Below are positions 1-6,691 of a stretch of 15,281 bases of DNA, one piece after another. The position numbers were made by a program, and so were the translations under genes. The notes beneath the pieces are model-generated. The model was not told where the DNA came from. It saw nothing but the letters and a program-made list of their open reading frames with translations, and made no database searches. The DNA lies in the NCBI GenBank assembly GCA_017379955.1, contig JAFNVE010000039.1, positions 1 through 15,281 of the forward strand, in the 5' to 3' direction. The DNA comes from Tidjanibacter sp. (lineage in GTDB: Bacteria; Bacteroidota; Bacteroidia; Bacteroidales; Rikenellaceae). Position 1 is the stretch's first letter; every line of letters starts with the position of its first letter.

Positions 1-24
1 AAAATGTTTGAATTTTCCTCATTA

Positions 25-294
25 TCAGTAGCTTTTGTGGTCGATAACTCCTATTTTCTGTTCTGTTTGTCCTATGCTTTGTGCGATTTTTTTTTTACCG
101 CCACCTGCCGTATATTTAAATAAGGAGGAAAATGGGGGATTGAATTGTGGATTATCGACAAATTTTCCTATTTTTGTAGATTGACTATTTTGTGCATAGT
201 CATCAAGGGCGTGGTTTGCGAAATCATATCCCTGCCGAGAACGAGATTGACAATTACTATTGCAAGATAAAAACGAAGAAAAATGTGTAAAAAT
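25..294 (-). pseudogene. Possible minus-strand coding remnant, no start codon
   Basis: On the minus strand a frame stays open for 89 codons between stops at 295-297 and 25-27. Its translation has a balanced, protein-like composition: an early piece reads RQGYDFANHALDDYAQNS and the end reads IGQTEQKIGVIDHKSY. It contains no ATG, GTG or TTG, so it cannot be an intact gene. It runs under the apt start codon and is much more AT-rich than the genes around it. It could be the decayed 3' end of a horizontally acquired gene, or chance openness in AT-rich DNA. I do not recognise a family. The apt promoter proposed at 145-176 lies inside it, which fits a remnant better than a living gene. Confidence 0.25.
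145..176 (+). promoter_or_regulatory. Candidate apt promoter (Bacteroides type)
   Basis: A TTG at 145-147 is followed after 21 bp by TATTTTTG at 169-176, which fits the Bacteroidota -33/-7 pattern (TTTG, 19-21 bp, TAnnTTTG). Transcription would start near 181, giving a leader of about 100 nt before apt. Only the -7 element is strong. Confidence 0.45.
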
Positions 295-873
295 TTAATG
301 GAGATTGATGCTGTGAAGAAGCACATCAAGTTCTATCCCGATTGGCCTACCGAAGGTATCAACTTTATCGACATTATGCCTTTGCTGGCTGATGCTGAGG
401 CGTTCCGTGCTGTTGTCGATGCGATTGACGAGTGCGTAACTGCTCCCAATGTGGCTGCTCCCGAGGCTCGTGGTTTCCTCTTTGCGTCGCCGCTGATGAT
501 GACCAATGGCGGTGTGGAGTGCGTGATTCCCTTCCGCAAGAAAGGCAAGTTGCCTCACTCGGGCGACGACCTGGTAGGTGTGTCGATTGTCAAGGAGTAT
601 GGCGAGGACAACCTCTTCTTCCGCAAGAGTGACCTCAGCGAGGCGCGCGTTACCGATGGCGTGATTGAGGTAACCCTCTTCGACGATATCCTGGCTACGG
701 GTGGTACTGCTGTCGGTATGGCAGAGCGTCTGTCGGCACTCACCGTGGAGCGCGATGGCGTGGCCTATCCCGTCAAGGTGAAGGAGTTTGTATTTATGGG
801 TGAGATTGAGGTGTTGGAGGGTCGTGCACGACTCGAAGCCATTGCGCCCGTTAAGTCCTTGATTAAATTTTAA
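283..873 (+). CDS. apt: Adenine phosphoribosyltransferase (purine salvage)
   Basis: This cytoplasmic type I phosphoribosyltransferase would convert adenine and PRPP to AMP and pyrophosphate. The Apt signature runs through the protein: an early PDWPTEGINFIDIMPLLAD segment equivalent to the usual P-x-F-P-x-x-G-I-x-F-x-D-I-x-P-L-L, then PEARGFLFASPL, then PFRKKGKLP, an EYGEDNL segment, and the PRPP-binding loop LFDDILATGGTAVGM near residues 132-146. At 196 residues it is slightly longer than the roughly 180 typical of the family, with extra residues between the KLP and EYG motifs and before the PRPP loop. The ATG at 283 follows a purine run (GAAGAAAA); a second in-frame ATG at 298 is a reasonable alternative. 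It converges with rpiB. Family membership is secure; adenine specificity is inferred from the motifs. Confidence 0.88.
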   Translation: MCKNLMEIDAVKKHIKFYPDWPTEGINFIDIMPLLADAEAFRAVVDAIDECVTAPNVAAPEARGFLFASPLMMTNGGVECVIPFRKKGKLPHSGDDLVGVSIVKEYGEDNLFFRKSDLSEARVTDGVIEVTLFDDILATGGTAVGMAERLSALTVERDGVAYPVKVKEFVFMGEIEVLEGRARLEAIAPVKSLIKF

Positions 874-884
874 TACCATATAAA

Positions 885-919
885 ATCAAAGGCCGCCCTG
901 CTTGTGGGCGACCTTTGAT
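885..919. terminator. Hairpin between convergent apt and rpiB
   Basis: ATCAAAGG (885-892) pairs with CCTTTGAT (912-919) and CGCCC (894-898) with GGGCG (906-910), with a single C/A mismatch between them and a 7-nt loop. No T-run follows on the plus strand. On the minus strand TTTTATATGG follows. It lies 12 bp after the apt stop codon and may end transcripts from both sides. Confidence 0.55.
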
Positions 920-982
920 GTGTGGTTGGCAATAAACCTTTCGGCCTAAGCGTTAATTACGGTAGGCTGAAGAGGTGGGGTA

Positions 983-1432
983 CTACTCAGCAACAGCGAT
1001 TTTGTCCACTCTGCGCTGGTGGCGACCACCCTCGAACTCCGCGCCAAGGAAGGCGTCGACAATAGCGACAGCCTCATCATTGTCGATGAAGCGTGCGGGG
1101 AGCGAGCAGACGTTAGCATCGTTGTGCTGACGGGCAAGGGAGGCAATCTCGGGCAACCAGCAGAGTGCAGCACGCACCTTCTGGTGTTTGTTGAGAGTCA
1201 TCGAGATACCGTTTGCCGAGCCGCAGAGGGCGATACCCAGAGGTACCTCACCATTTTCGAGGGCTGTGCCCAGAGCGTGTGCGAAGTCGGGGTAGTCGCA
1301 ACTATCCTCGCTCGAAGTACCAAAGTCGTAAACGTCGTAGCCACGGGCCGAGAGAAGGCCAACGAGGAACTCCTTCATCTGGAATCCTGCGTGGTCGGAG
1401 GCAATGCCGATTTTTTTAGTCGTTGTTTCCAT
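983..1432 (-). CDS. rpiB: Ribose-5-phosphate isomerase B (RpiB/LacAB family)
   Basis: This enzyme interconverts ribose 5-phosphate and ribulose 5-phosphate in the non-oxidative pentose phosphate pathway. The protein is 149 residues, the normal family length. The N-terminus KKIGIASDHAGFQMKE carries the phosphate-binding S-D-H-A-G motif at residues 12-16. Cys70 in GIALCGSANGISM is the expected catalytic acid/base position, and His103 in RQHNDANV matches the second active-site residue. The tail GGRHQRRVDKI is also typical. Its stop is about 65 bp from the apt/rpiB hairpin and it converges with apt; both enzymes touch ribose phosphate metabolism, though on separate transcripts. The related LacA/LacB proteins are less likely because this is a single gene with the RpiB Cys and no galactose genes nearby. 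Confidence 0.93.
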   Translation of the reverse strand: METTTKKIGIASDHAGFQMKEFLVGLLSARGYDVYDFGTSSEDSCDYPDFAHALGTALENGEVPLGIALCGSANGISMTLNKHQKVRAALCWLPEIASLARQHNDANVCSLPARFIDNDEAVAIVDAFLGAEFEGGRHQRRVDKIAVAE

Positions 1433-1455
1433 AGTTTAGTGTCGTTTTACGAGTG

Positions 1456-1486
1456 TAAAATTAGAAAAATTTTTGGGGGCGTGCAA
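1456..1486 (-). promoter_or_regulatory. Candidate rpiB promoter
   Basis: Read on the minus strand, TTG (1484-1486) is followed after 20 bp by TAATTTTA (1456-1463), one base away from the TAnnTTTG consensus. It would start transcription close to 1450, about 20 nt before the rpiB ATG. No equally good promoter is visible for the divergent sigma-factor operon. Confidence 0.35.
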
Positions 1487-1530
1487 CTTTATTGCCCCTT
1501 ATTGTATCTTATTTAACGAAGGAGTATATT

Positions 1531-2079
1531 GTGACCACTAACCAAATGCTTGAAGGGTGCCGCAAGGGTGACCCCGAGGCTCGCAGAGAACTCTACGAGT
1601 GGCTTGCCGCTCGTATGTTTGGCGTGGTCCGCAGATACGTCAATGACAGGGCCACGGCCGAAGATTTGTTGCACGACGGATTTGTAACTCTCTTCACCCG
1701 CATAGGCGACTATCGCGGTGAAGGCTCCTTCGAGGGGTGGTGTCGCAGGATTTTCGTGAATACCGCGCTGGGATGGCTTCGCAAGAGTTCGCCCGTGTGG
1801 AGCGAGGATTACTCCGAGGTACCCGCCTCATCCCGTCAGGTGGAGGCCGATGCAGTGGCAAAGATATCGGCTGAGGATTTGGTTAAGTGTATAGACCAAC
1901 TGCCTGTCGGATATCGCACAATCCTGAACCTCTACGCTGTCGAGGGTTACTCACACGCCGAGATAGCAGAGAAGATGGGGATTAGCGAGAACACCTCCCG
2001 TTCGCAATATTCGCGAGCGAGAGCCAAACTTTTAGAGATAGTAGAGAGAGATTTAGAATATGAAAAGGGAGAGATTTGA
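1531..2079 (+). CDS. ECF-type RNA polymerase sigma factor
   Basis: This 182-residue sigma-70 family protein of the extracytoplasmic-function group recruits RNA polymerase to a restricted set of promoters. Region 2 lies in the N-terminal half (AEDLLHDGFVTLFTRIGDYRGEG, then FEGWCRRIFVNTALGWLRK). After a short acidic linker, region 4 carries LPVGYRTILNLYAVEGYSHAEI and the helix-turn-helix AEKMGISENTSRSQYSRARAKL. I chose the GTG at 1531 because AAGGAG sits at 1519-1524 with a 6-bp spacer. An in-frame TTG at 1492 has no such site and would add a non-conserved leader; an ATG at 1546 is also in frame. The end overlaps the next gene by 20 bp, so the two are translationally coupled. That gene looks like its anti-sigma factor. 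Target genes cannot be read from this window. Confidence 0.9.
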   Translation: MTTNQMLEGCRKGDPEARRELYEWLAARMFGVVRRYVNDRATAEDLLHDGFVTLFTRIGDYRGEGSFEGWCRRIFVNTALGWLRKSSPVWSEDYSEVPASSRQVEADAVAKISAEDLVKCIDQLPVGYRTILNLYAVEGYSHAEIAEKMGISENTSRSQYSRARAKLLEIVERDLEYEKGEI

Positions 2080-3343
2080 AGAGCTGCTGAGCGATAAGTT
2101 GCAGGAGTTCTCCGTGGCACCGCCAGAGGGGCTCTTCGACCGCATATCTGCTTCGCTGGATGAGATTCCCGCCGCCGCACCCGCCCCTGTGGTGCGACGC
2201 AGGATTCCTATGTGGCGTTACGCTTCGGCGGCTGCGGCTGTGCTCCTTGCCATCGGCATCTCGTGGCTGACCATTGAGCGTACATCGGAGGAGCCTCAGG
2301 CACTCCTCGCCACCACTCAGCCCACACAGCCCACCCTCGCAGCACCACCCGCCAAGGTGGCCGAGGTGGCCACAGCACAACCCCTTGCCACCGAGCAGGA
2401 GAGTATCACAGACCGTCTGCGCACCCTCTTCTTTGAGGAGATTGCAGAGGAGCAACTCGCACAAATAGAGATTCCAACCGAGGGTATCACACCCCAAGAG
2501 CTCCTCGCCGACCAGACTGACGAGTCGGAGAAAGCAGACAATACCAAACCACAGATTGAAGGACCGCAACTTGAAGATGCACCTCGCTCGAAGCGCAGGG
2601 CAGAGCAGGGCGACGAGGCTACCGAGGCGTGGCGTCGTGCAATGGCCGAGCAGTATGCTGCCGAGCGTCGTGGCGGTGTCGTAGCATCGCTCTATGGCGG
2701 TAACGGTGGTGTGATGGGTAGCGGTAGCCTTAATGAGCGTGGCTTGGCATCGCTTCTGAGTAACAATATGATGGTCAACGAGGTGGTTGACGAACTGTTG
2801 ATGGCACAGTCATTTCGTGCGCCGCAGGAGGCTAAACTCAAACATAGTATGCCTGCTAGTGTCGGTGTCGGTGTGAGCCTCCCATTGACCAATAAGTTGG
2901 CTTTTGAAACAGGTGTAGTATACAACTACCTCCACTCGGCATCCAATCAGGAGCAGGCAATGAGCACCTACTCCAAAGAGCGACACCTCCACTATATCGG
3001 TATTCCCGTAGGTTTGAGTTACAACCTACTTGACAGGAACGCTTTCGACCTCTATGCGCACAGCAGTTTTATGTTGGAGCGCGGTGTGTCGGGGCGTGAT
3101 GTTGTTTTGATGGATGGCAAGAAGACAATGGAGACCAAGATTGAGTACGAAGGTTTCCAGCCCTCAGTTGACTTGTCGGTGGGTGCAATGTTCACCGTTG
3201 GTAACATCGGTCTTTATGCACAGCCAGGCCTCTCCTACTACTTTGGCACTGCATCGCAGCCTGCCAACTACCGTACGGAGAACCCCATCAGCCTCTCGCT
3301 GAGAGTGGGTATGAAGTTCCTCTTCGGAGAGGGTAAGAAGTAG
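2060..3343 (+). CDS. Anti-sigma-like membrane protein with barrel-like C-terminal domain
   Basis: The 427-residue protein has three parts. Residues 1-50 are a charged cytoplasmic segment (MKRERFEELLSDKLQEFSV...), as in Bacteroidota anti-sigma proteins, but without the zinc H-x3-C-x2-C motif. Residues about 54-71 form one hydrophobic helix after an RRR stop-transfer-like cluster. Residues about 72-200 are a long A/P/T/Q/E-rich linker. From about 270 to the end alternating polar/hydrophobic strands (SVGVGVSLPL, LAFETGVVYNYL, YIGIPVGLSYNL, LSVGAMFTVGNIGLYAQPG, LSLRVGMKFLFG) resemble the porin/PorT-like outer-membrane beta-barrel family. It overlaps the ECF sigma gene by 20 bp, which argues that it controls that sigma factor. 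The topology suggests a protein anchored in the inner membrane with a periplasmic or envelope-spanning sensor domain. The anti-sigma role is inferred from position and layout. Confidence 0.7.
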   Translation: MKRERFEELLSDKLQEFSVAPPEGLFDRISASLDEIPAAAPAPVVRRRIPMWRYASAAAAVLLAIGISWLTIERTSEEPQALLATTQPTQPTLAAPPAKVAEVATAQPLATEQESITDRLRTLFFEEIAEEQLAQIEIPTEGITPQELLADQTDESEKADNTKPQIEGPQLEDAPRSKRRAEQGDEATEAWRRAMAEQYAAERRGGVVASLYGGNGGVMGSGSLNERGLASLLSNNMMVNEVVDELLMAQSFRAPQEAKLKHSMPASVGVGVSLPLTNKLAFETGVVYNYLHSASNQEQAMSTYSKERHLHYIGIPVGLSYNLLDRNAFDLYAHSSFMLERGVSGRDVVLMDGKKTMETKIEYEGFQPSVDLSVGAMFTVGNIGLYAQPGLSYYFGTASQPANYRTENPISLSLRVGMKFLFGEGKK

Positions 3344-3385
3344 AGCGAGAGTAAATTAGTAACGAGATTAATAAAATAGGTAAAT

Positions 3386-4150
3386 ATGAAAAAAGTTCTT
3401 TTTTATTTCACTGCACTTGTGATGGGTCTGGCACTCAACACATCGTGTATTTTAAGCAACAATGGCGAGGATGAGCCCGAATATGTGGTAAGTTATGGCT
3501 GTCTGATTGACGATGGCGGTGTAGGCTATCGCAACTGCATCGTTACCGACTCGGGTCTGCACATGATTATCTACGAGAGCAATGTTGCTCAGGAGGCTAT
3601 CAACAACCAGAAGGAGCGCGTCTTGGCTAACTACACTATCCTTAGCGGACCCGATGAGTATGGCGACTACTACATCCGCCTGAATGCCTTCTACAACCTG
3701 TTGACAGACGAGATTATCCCCTCGAAGTATCTTACTGAGGAGCAGAAGAAGAATCTTGGTGACGATCCCATCAATGTAACTTCGGCAACCATCTCGGCAG
3801 GCTATCTCAATATGCCTATGATTGCCCTCTATGGTGAGAACAACAAGGAGACTGCTCACAAGCTTCAGTTGGTCTATAATATGGAGGAGAGCACAGAGCA
3901 CAAGTATGTCTTCGACCTCTACCACAATGCCTATACCGACAAAAACGGTACTCTGGCTGTTGGTATGTATAGCTCTTTCCCCATCAAGCATATCATCCCT
4001 CAGGACAACCCCGACAGGTCGTATGATGTCGAGGTGCGCTGGAAATGGTATCAGGGTGCAAGCATCGGCAATTGTGGTGTGACCGGTATATATAGCCCCG
4101 GCAATAAAGCCATCGTACAGCTTACAGGTACATACGGTAGCCAGATGTAG
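3386..4150 (+). CDS. NigD-like lipoprotein
   Basis: A 254-residue secreted lipoprotein. Residues 1-20 are a signal peptide (MKKVLFYFTALVMGLALNTS) ending at Cys21, with the degenerate lipobox N-T-S-C. The mature part has the NigD-like layout: an N-terminal OB-like beta domain (YGCLIDDGGVGYRNCIVTDS, then RVLANYTILS) and a C-terminal beta domain with the pattern YVFDLYHNAYTDKNGTLAVG. NigD proteins are widespread in Bacteroidota; the name comes from a bacteriocin cluster, but the biochemical role of most members is unknown. The gene starts 42 bp after the anti-sigma/barrel gene with no promoter or terminator between, and a strong terminator follows it, so it is the third gene of the sigma-factor operon. 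It may be an envelope component whose level the sigma factor controls. Family assignment rests on recognised pattern only. Confidence 0.68.
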   Translation: MKKVLFYFTALVMGLALNTSCILSNNGEDEPEYVVSYGCLIDDGGVGYRNCIVTDSGLHMIIYESNVAQEAINNQKERVLANYTILSGPDEYGDYYIRLNAFYNLLTDEIIPSKYLTEEQKKNLGDDPINVTSATISAGYLNMPMIALYGENNKETAHKLQLVYNMEESTEHKYVFDLYHNAYTDKNGTLAVGMYSSFPIKHIIPQDNPDRSYDVEVRWKWYQGASIGNCGVTGIYSPGNKAIVQLTGTYGSQM

Positions 4151-4202
4151 TCAGGCAAGCGGCCCAAAAACCGTACCGTATCATTTATAGTTTTTCACGT
4201 GG

Positions 4203-4243
4203 ACGGGAGGATTGTTTAGCGGAACAACCCTCCCGTTTTTTTT
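4203..4243 (+). terminator. Intrinsic terminator of the sigma-factor operon
   Basis: ACGGGAGG (4203-4210) pairs with CCTCCCGT (4229-4236), an inner TTGTT pairs with AACAA across a 6-nt loop, and eight T residues follow (4236-4243). It lies 53 bp after the NigD-like stop codon. Confidence 0.9.
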
Positions 4244-4456
4244 GGAGTGTGAAACAAGGTTAGGAACTGTGAACTTTTGTTGCTCTTTCGGGCTCTTTCC
4301 GAGTGTTGTCCTCAGGTCATAGCCCCACTATGCCCTTGCGGTAACCCTCGAAAATGGCCTCGAAATATCCCCAAAATTTCTGTGTTCCCAACCTCGTTTC
4401 CCGCTCCTTGGAGTGCGTATGCAGAAAAAAAACGGGAGGGGGGAGGGGCAAGAAAC
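4244..4456. other. Gene-free tract, possible dispersed repeat
   Basis: This ~210-bp tract between two terminators has no credible gene. It contains a short direct repeat of GCTCTTTC around 4281-4300, a small hairpin CATAG/CTATG (4318-4322 with 4328-4332), and ends in a poly-A and G-rich stretch (AACGGGAGGGGGGAGGGGC) around 4429-4449. A plus-strand frame of 73 codons (4277-4498) spans it but has proline- and cysteine-rich composition, no ribosome binding site, and ends inside the next terminator. Its complex, non-random look suggests a repeat family or untranslated RNA, which cannot be decided here. Confidence 0.35.
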
Positions 4457-4490
4457 AAAAAGAGCAGTGGTTTTTCCACTGCTCTTTTTT
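4457..4490. terminator. Bidirectional terminator after the glycosyltransferase gene
   Basis: A 14-bp perfect stem: the A-rich arm 4457-4470 (AAAAAGAGCAGTGG) pairs with 4476-4489 around a TTTTT loop. T-runs appear on both strands. It abuts the stop codon of the minus-strand glycosyltransferase gene (4491-4493) and ends that operon. Confidence 0.9.
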
Positions 4491-5417
4491 TTAGTTAAAT
4501 AGTCCTTGGGTGATAGCCATACGCATATCGATAAGGTATTTTGCCTTGGGTTTTTCTCCTTTGAGCAAGAAGCCGAGGGCGATGACGAGTGTGCCCCACC
4601 ACTTCACCTGTTCGGCACAGACCCTCTTGAAATAGGCCCATTTGCCACGCCGCTGGGTGCGCAATTTCTCGCTGCGGCCTGTCATATAGCAGAGGTTGAG
4701 GAAATAGCCTCTTGTTAGTTTATAGGCGGGGATGATGTGATAAATCTTCGCCTCGGGCAGAAACCATATCTCCTCGCCAGCCCTCTGCATACGGAAGAAG
4801 AACTCCTTCTCCTCGCCGGCAAGGGGTGACGAGCCTGTGCGACCAAGCTCGCTATGCAGCAGGCCATATTTCTCAAACACCTCGCGGCGCATAGCCATAT
4901 TGCCACCCATAAAGAATCGGCCCTTGCGGAAGGGACGACGTTTGTCGCCCATACGCACAAGTGCGGCAATCGGGGTCTCGGTGTAGGTGCTCATCCACTC
5001 GGGGCGTGGGCACTCCTCATAGAGCGGCACATTATCGCCTCCCGCCGCGTTGATATGGGGGTGGCTCTCGAAGAACTCCAAGTAGACCTCCAAGAAATTG
5101 GGAAAGGCCTCCTCGTCATCGTCGATGCTCACAATGATAGGTGCTACACTCTCGGTAAAGGCGCGGTTGCGTGCGTGCGACACGCCTTGGCGTTTCTCCA
5201 CAAACCTGCGTAGGTGCACCTCGGGGTGCTCGGCAGCGAAGGTATCGATTATGGCAGGGGTGCTGTCGCCCGAGTTGTTGTCGACAACCACCAACTCCCA
5301 CAAACTCTTATCCAAGGTCTGAGCCGCCAGCGAGCGCAGAGTGCGACGCAGTGGCTCGGCACGATTGTAGGTGGCGATGATGACCGAGAGTTTCGGGGTG
5401 TTGTTAACTTGTGTCAT
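4491..5417 (-). CDS. Family 2 glycosyltransferase
   Basis: A 308-residue GT-A fold glycosyltransferase. The N-terminus LSVIIATYNRAEPLRRTLRSL is the classic GT2 nucleotide-sugar-binding start. VVVDNNSGD follows at residues 43-51, the KRQGVSHARNRAF segment at 75-87, and the metal-binding DDD at 99-101 in VSIDDDEEAF. Further on, GGNMAMRREVF and GEEKEFFFRMQRAGEEIWF supply the acceptor-side and catalytic acidic residues. A hydrophobic stretch near residues 273-286 (WGTLVIALGFLL) could touch the membrane. The donor and acceptor are unknown. It is the last gene of the three-gene minus-strand operon, 31 bp after the phosphodiesterase gene, and a strong terminator follows. It is most likely involved in a surface glycan or lipid-linked saccharide. 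Confidence 0.88.
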   Translation of the reverse strand: MTQVNNTPKLSVIIATYNRAEPLRRTLRSLAAQTLDKSLWELVVVDNNSGDSTPAIIDTFAAEHPEVHLRRFVEKRQGVSHARNRAFTESVAPIIVSIDDDEEAFPNFLEVYLEFFESHPHINAAGGDNVPLYEECPRPEWMSTYTETPIAALVRMGDKRRPFRKGRFFMGGNMAMRREVFEKYGLLHSELGRTGSSPLAGEEKEFFFRMQRAGEEIWFLPEAKIYHIIPAYKLTRGYFLNLCYMTGRSEKLRTQRRGKWAYFKRVCAEQVKWWGTLVIALGFLLKGEKPKAKYLIDMRMAITQGLFN

Positions 5418-5448
5418 ACGACCTATATATTAGTCTGTTGTAAAAAAA

Positions 5449-6666
5449 TTATTCGGCAAACAGTCCCTCGATATCCTCCCACGAGCAGTCGTTGGGTGCG
5501 GGCTCCAAGCCGAGGATATGGCAGACAATAAGGTAGTCGTTGAGGTTCTGGAAGAGGCGGTCGTGGGTGTAGCCCTTCTTAAATGCGGGGCCTGCGCCGT
5601 AGAAAATCATCTGCATATCGCGCTCAAAGGGGTCGTAGCCGTGTGTAGCACTGCGAGGCTTGGGTGGGTAATCGCGCTCCGAGTAGCCGAGTCGCCAGCC
5701 AATCTCGGGCATAACGATAAGCGGAGTGATGCGCGAGGTGGTGGTGCCGTAGTGGTACTCCTCGGGCATTGCCTCGCGGCGATAGACCTTCATATGGGGC
5801 TGTGCAGCAAGTATCTCGTATGCCTCATCAATATAATCCTCCTCGGGGGCGAGGTAGAAGGGCACGCCATCCACAACTCTCTCGATGCGCTCGTTGTCAA
5901 GCAGCGAGTAGAGGTTGATATACTTCTCGGGGAAGTTCTCGGTCATACCGTGGTCGGAGGTGACGATGATATTGAGTTTGTCGAAGATGGGCGAGGTGCG
6001 GAGCGACGAGAAGAGATAGCCGAGCACCGAATCCAACTCCTCGACCATTGCGATTGTCTGGGGCGAGTCGGGTGCGTAGGAGTGCTCCACAGCGTCGGGC
6101 TCCTCGAAGTAGGCCATCACCAGGCGGGGAATCTCAGCCTCGGGGCGATGGAGAGCCTCGATAACCCAGTCGGCGCGCTGCTTGAAGGGTACATTTTCGT
6201 CGTACTCATACCACAACTCAGGCTCTACGCCACCCACCTTGGCCTCCACGCCAACCCAGAAGTAAACGTGTGCGGGCTTGCCCTGACGGGTCGCTGTGTT
6301 CCAGATAGGCTCGCCACCGTAGAAGTCGGGGTTTTTGCGTGCCTCGCCGTTGCTGATAGCGTAGGGGAGGTCGAGCTCGGTGTCGTGGAAGGTGTTGTTG
6401 ATAAGTCCGTGGTGGTCGGGGTGGAGTCCCGTAGCCATCGAGTAGTGGTTGGGGAAGGTGTTTGCGGGGAAACAGGGTGCGATATCCGCATATACACCCA
6501 CAGCCCTGAGCGAGTCGAGCGTAGGGGTGTTTGCCATCGAGGCAAGGTCGTGACGGAAACCGTCAAGCGAGATCATCAAAACGTAAGCATCCTTCTCCTT
6601 CTCAGCAGTGGCACAACCTGCAAAGAGTGTTGTCAGCGCAACTGCAATCCATAAAATTCTCTTCAT
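5449..6666 (-). CDS. NPP-type nucleotide pyrophosphatase/phosphodiesterase lipoprotein
   Basis: A 405-residue member of the alkaline phosphatase superfamily, closest to ectonucleotide pyrophosphatase/phosphodiesterases. Such enzymes hydrolyse phosphodiester or pyrophosphate bonds using two zinc ions. A signal peptide ends at lipobox F-A-G-C with Cys18, so it is probably an envelope lipoprotein. Metal and catalytic residues are all visible: Asp35 in MISLDGF, the nucleophile Thr70 in FPANTFPNHYSMATGLHP, Asp191 and His195 in EEPDAVEHS, Asp238 and His239 in TSDHGM, and His342 in ATHGYDP. Length and motif order match the single-domain bacterial NPPs. It starts 25 bp after the TonB-dependent receptor gene, implying co-transcription, and could process a phosphate-containing substrate of that receptor. 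The substrate (nucleotide, lipid head group or other) is not determined by these motifs. Confidence 0.88.
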   Translation of the reverse strand: MKRILWIAVALTTLFAGCATAEKEKDAYVLMISLDGFRHDLASMANTPTLDSLRAVGVYADIAPCFPANTFPNHYSMATGLHPDHHGLINNTFHDTELDLPYAISNGEARKNPDFYGGEPIWNTATRQGKPAHVYFWVGVEAKVGGVEPELWYEYDENVPFKQRADWVIEALHRPEAEIPRLVMAYFEEPDAVEHSYAPDSPQTIAMVEELDSVLGYLFSSLRTSPIFDKLNIIVTSDHGMTENFPEKYINLYSLLDNERIERVVDGVPFYLAPEEDYIDEAYEILAAQPHMKVYRREAMPEEYHYGTTTSRITPLIVMPEIGWRLGYSERDYPPKPRSATHGYDPFERDMQMIFYGAGPAFKKGYTHDRLFQNLNDYLIVCHILGLEPAPNDCSWEDIEGLFAE

Positions 6667-6691
6667 TTTCTTACAACTTCTGTTTTGCTAA

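Noticed and set aside
1492..1530. TTG start for the sigma factor at 1492
   Set aside because: It has no ribosome binding site and adds a non-conserved leader, while AAGGAG is ideally spaced before the GTG at 1531.
4277..4498. A 73-codon plus-strand frame between the two terminators
   Set aside because: No ribosome binding site, unusual composition, and it ends inside the terminator of the opposite operon; treated as part of the non-coding tract.
5518..6654. A 378-codon plus-strand open frame opposite the phosphodiesterase gene
   Set aside because: The minus strand carries every catalytic motif of the NPP family; the plus frame is a composition effect of GC-rich codons.
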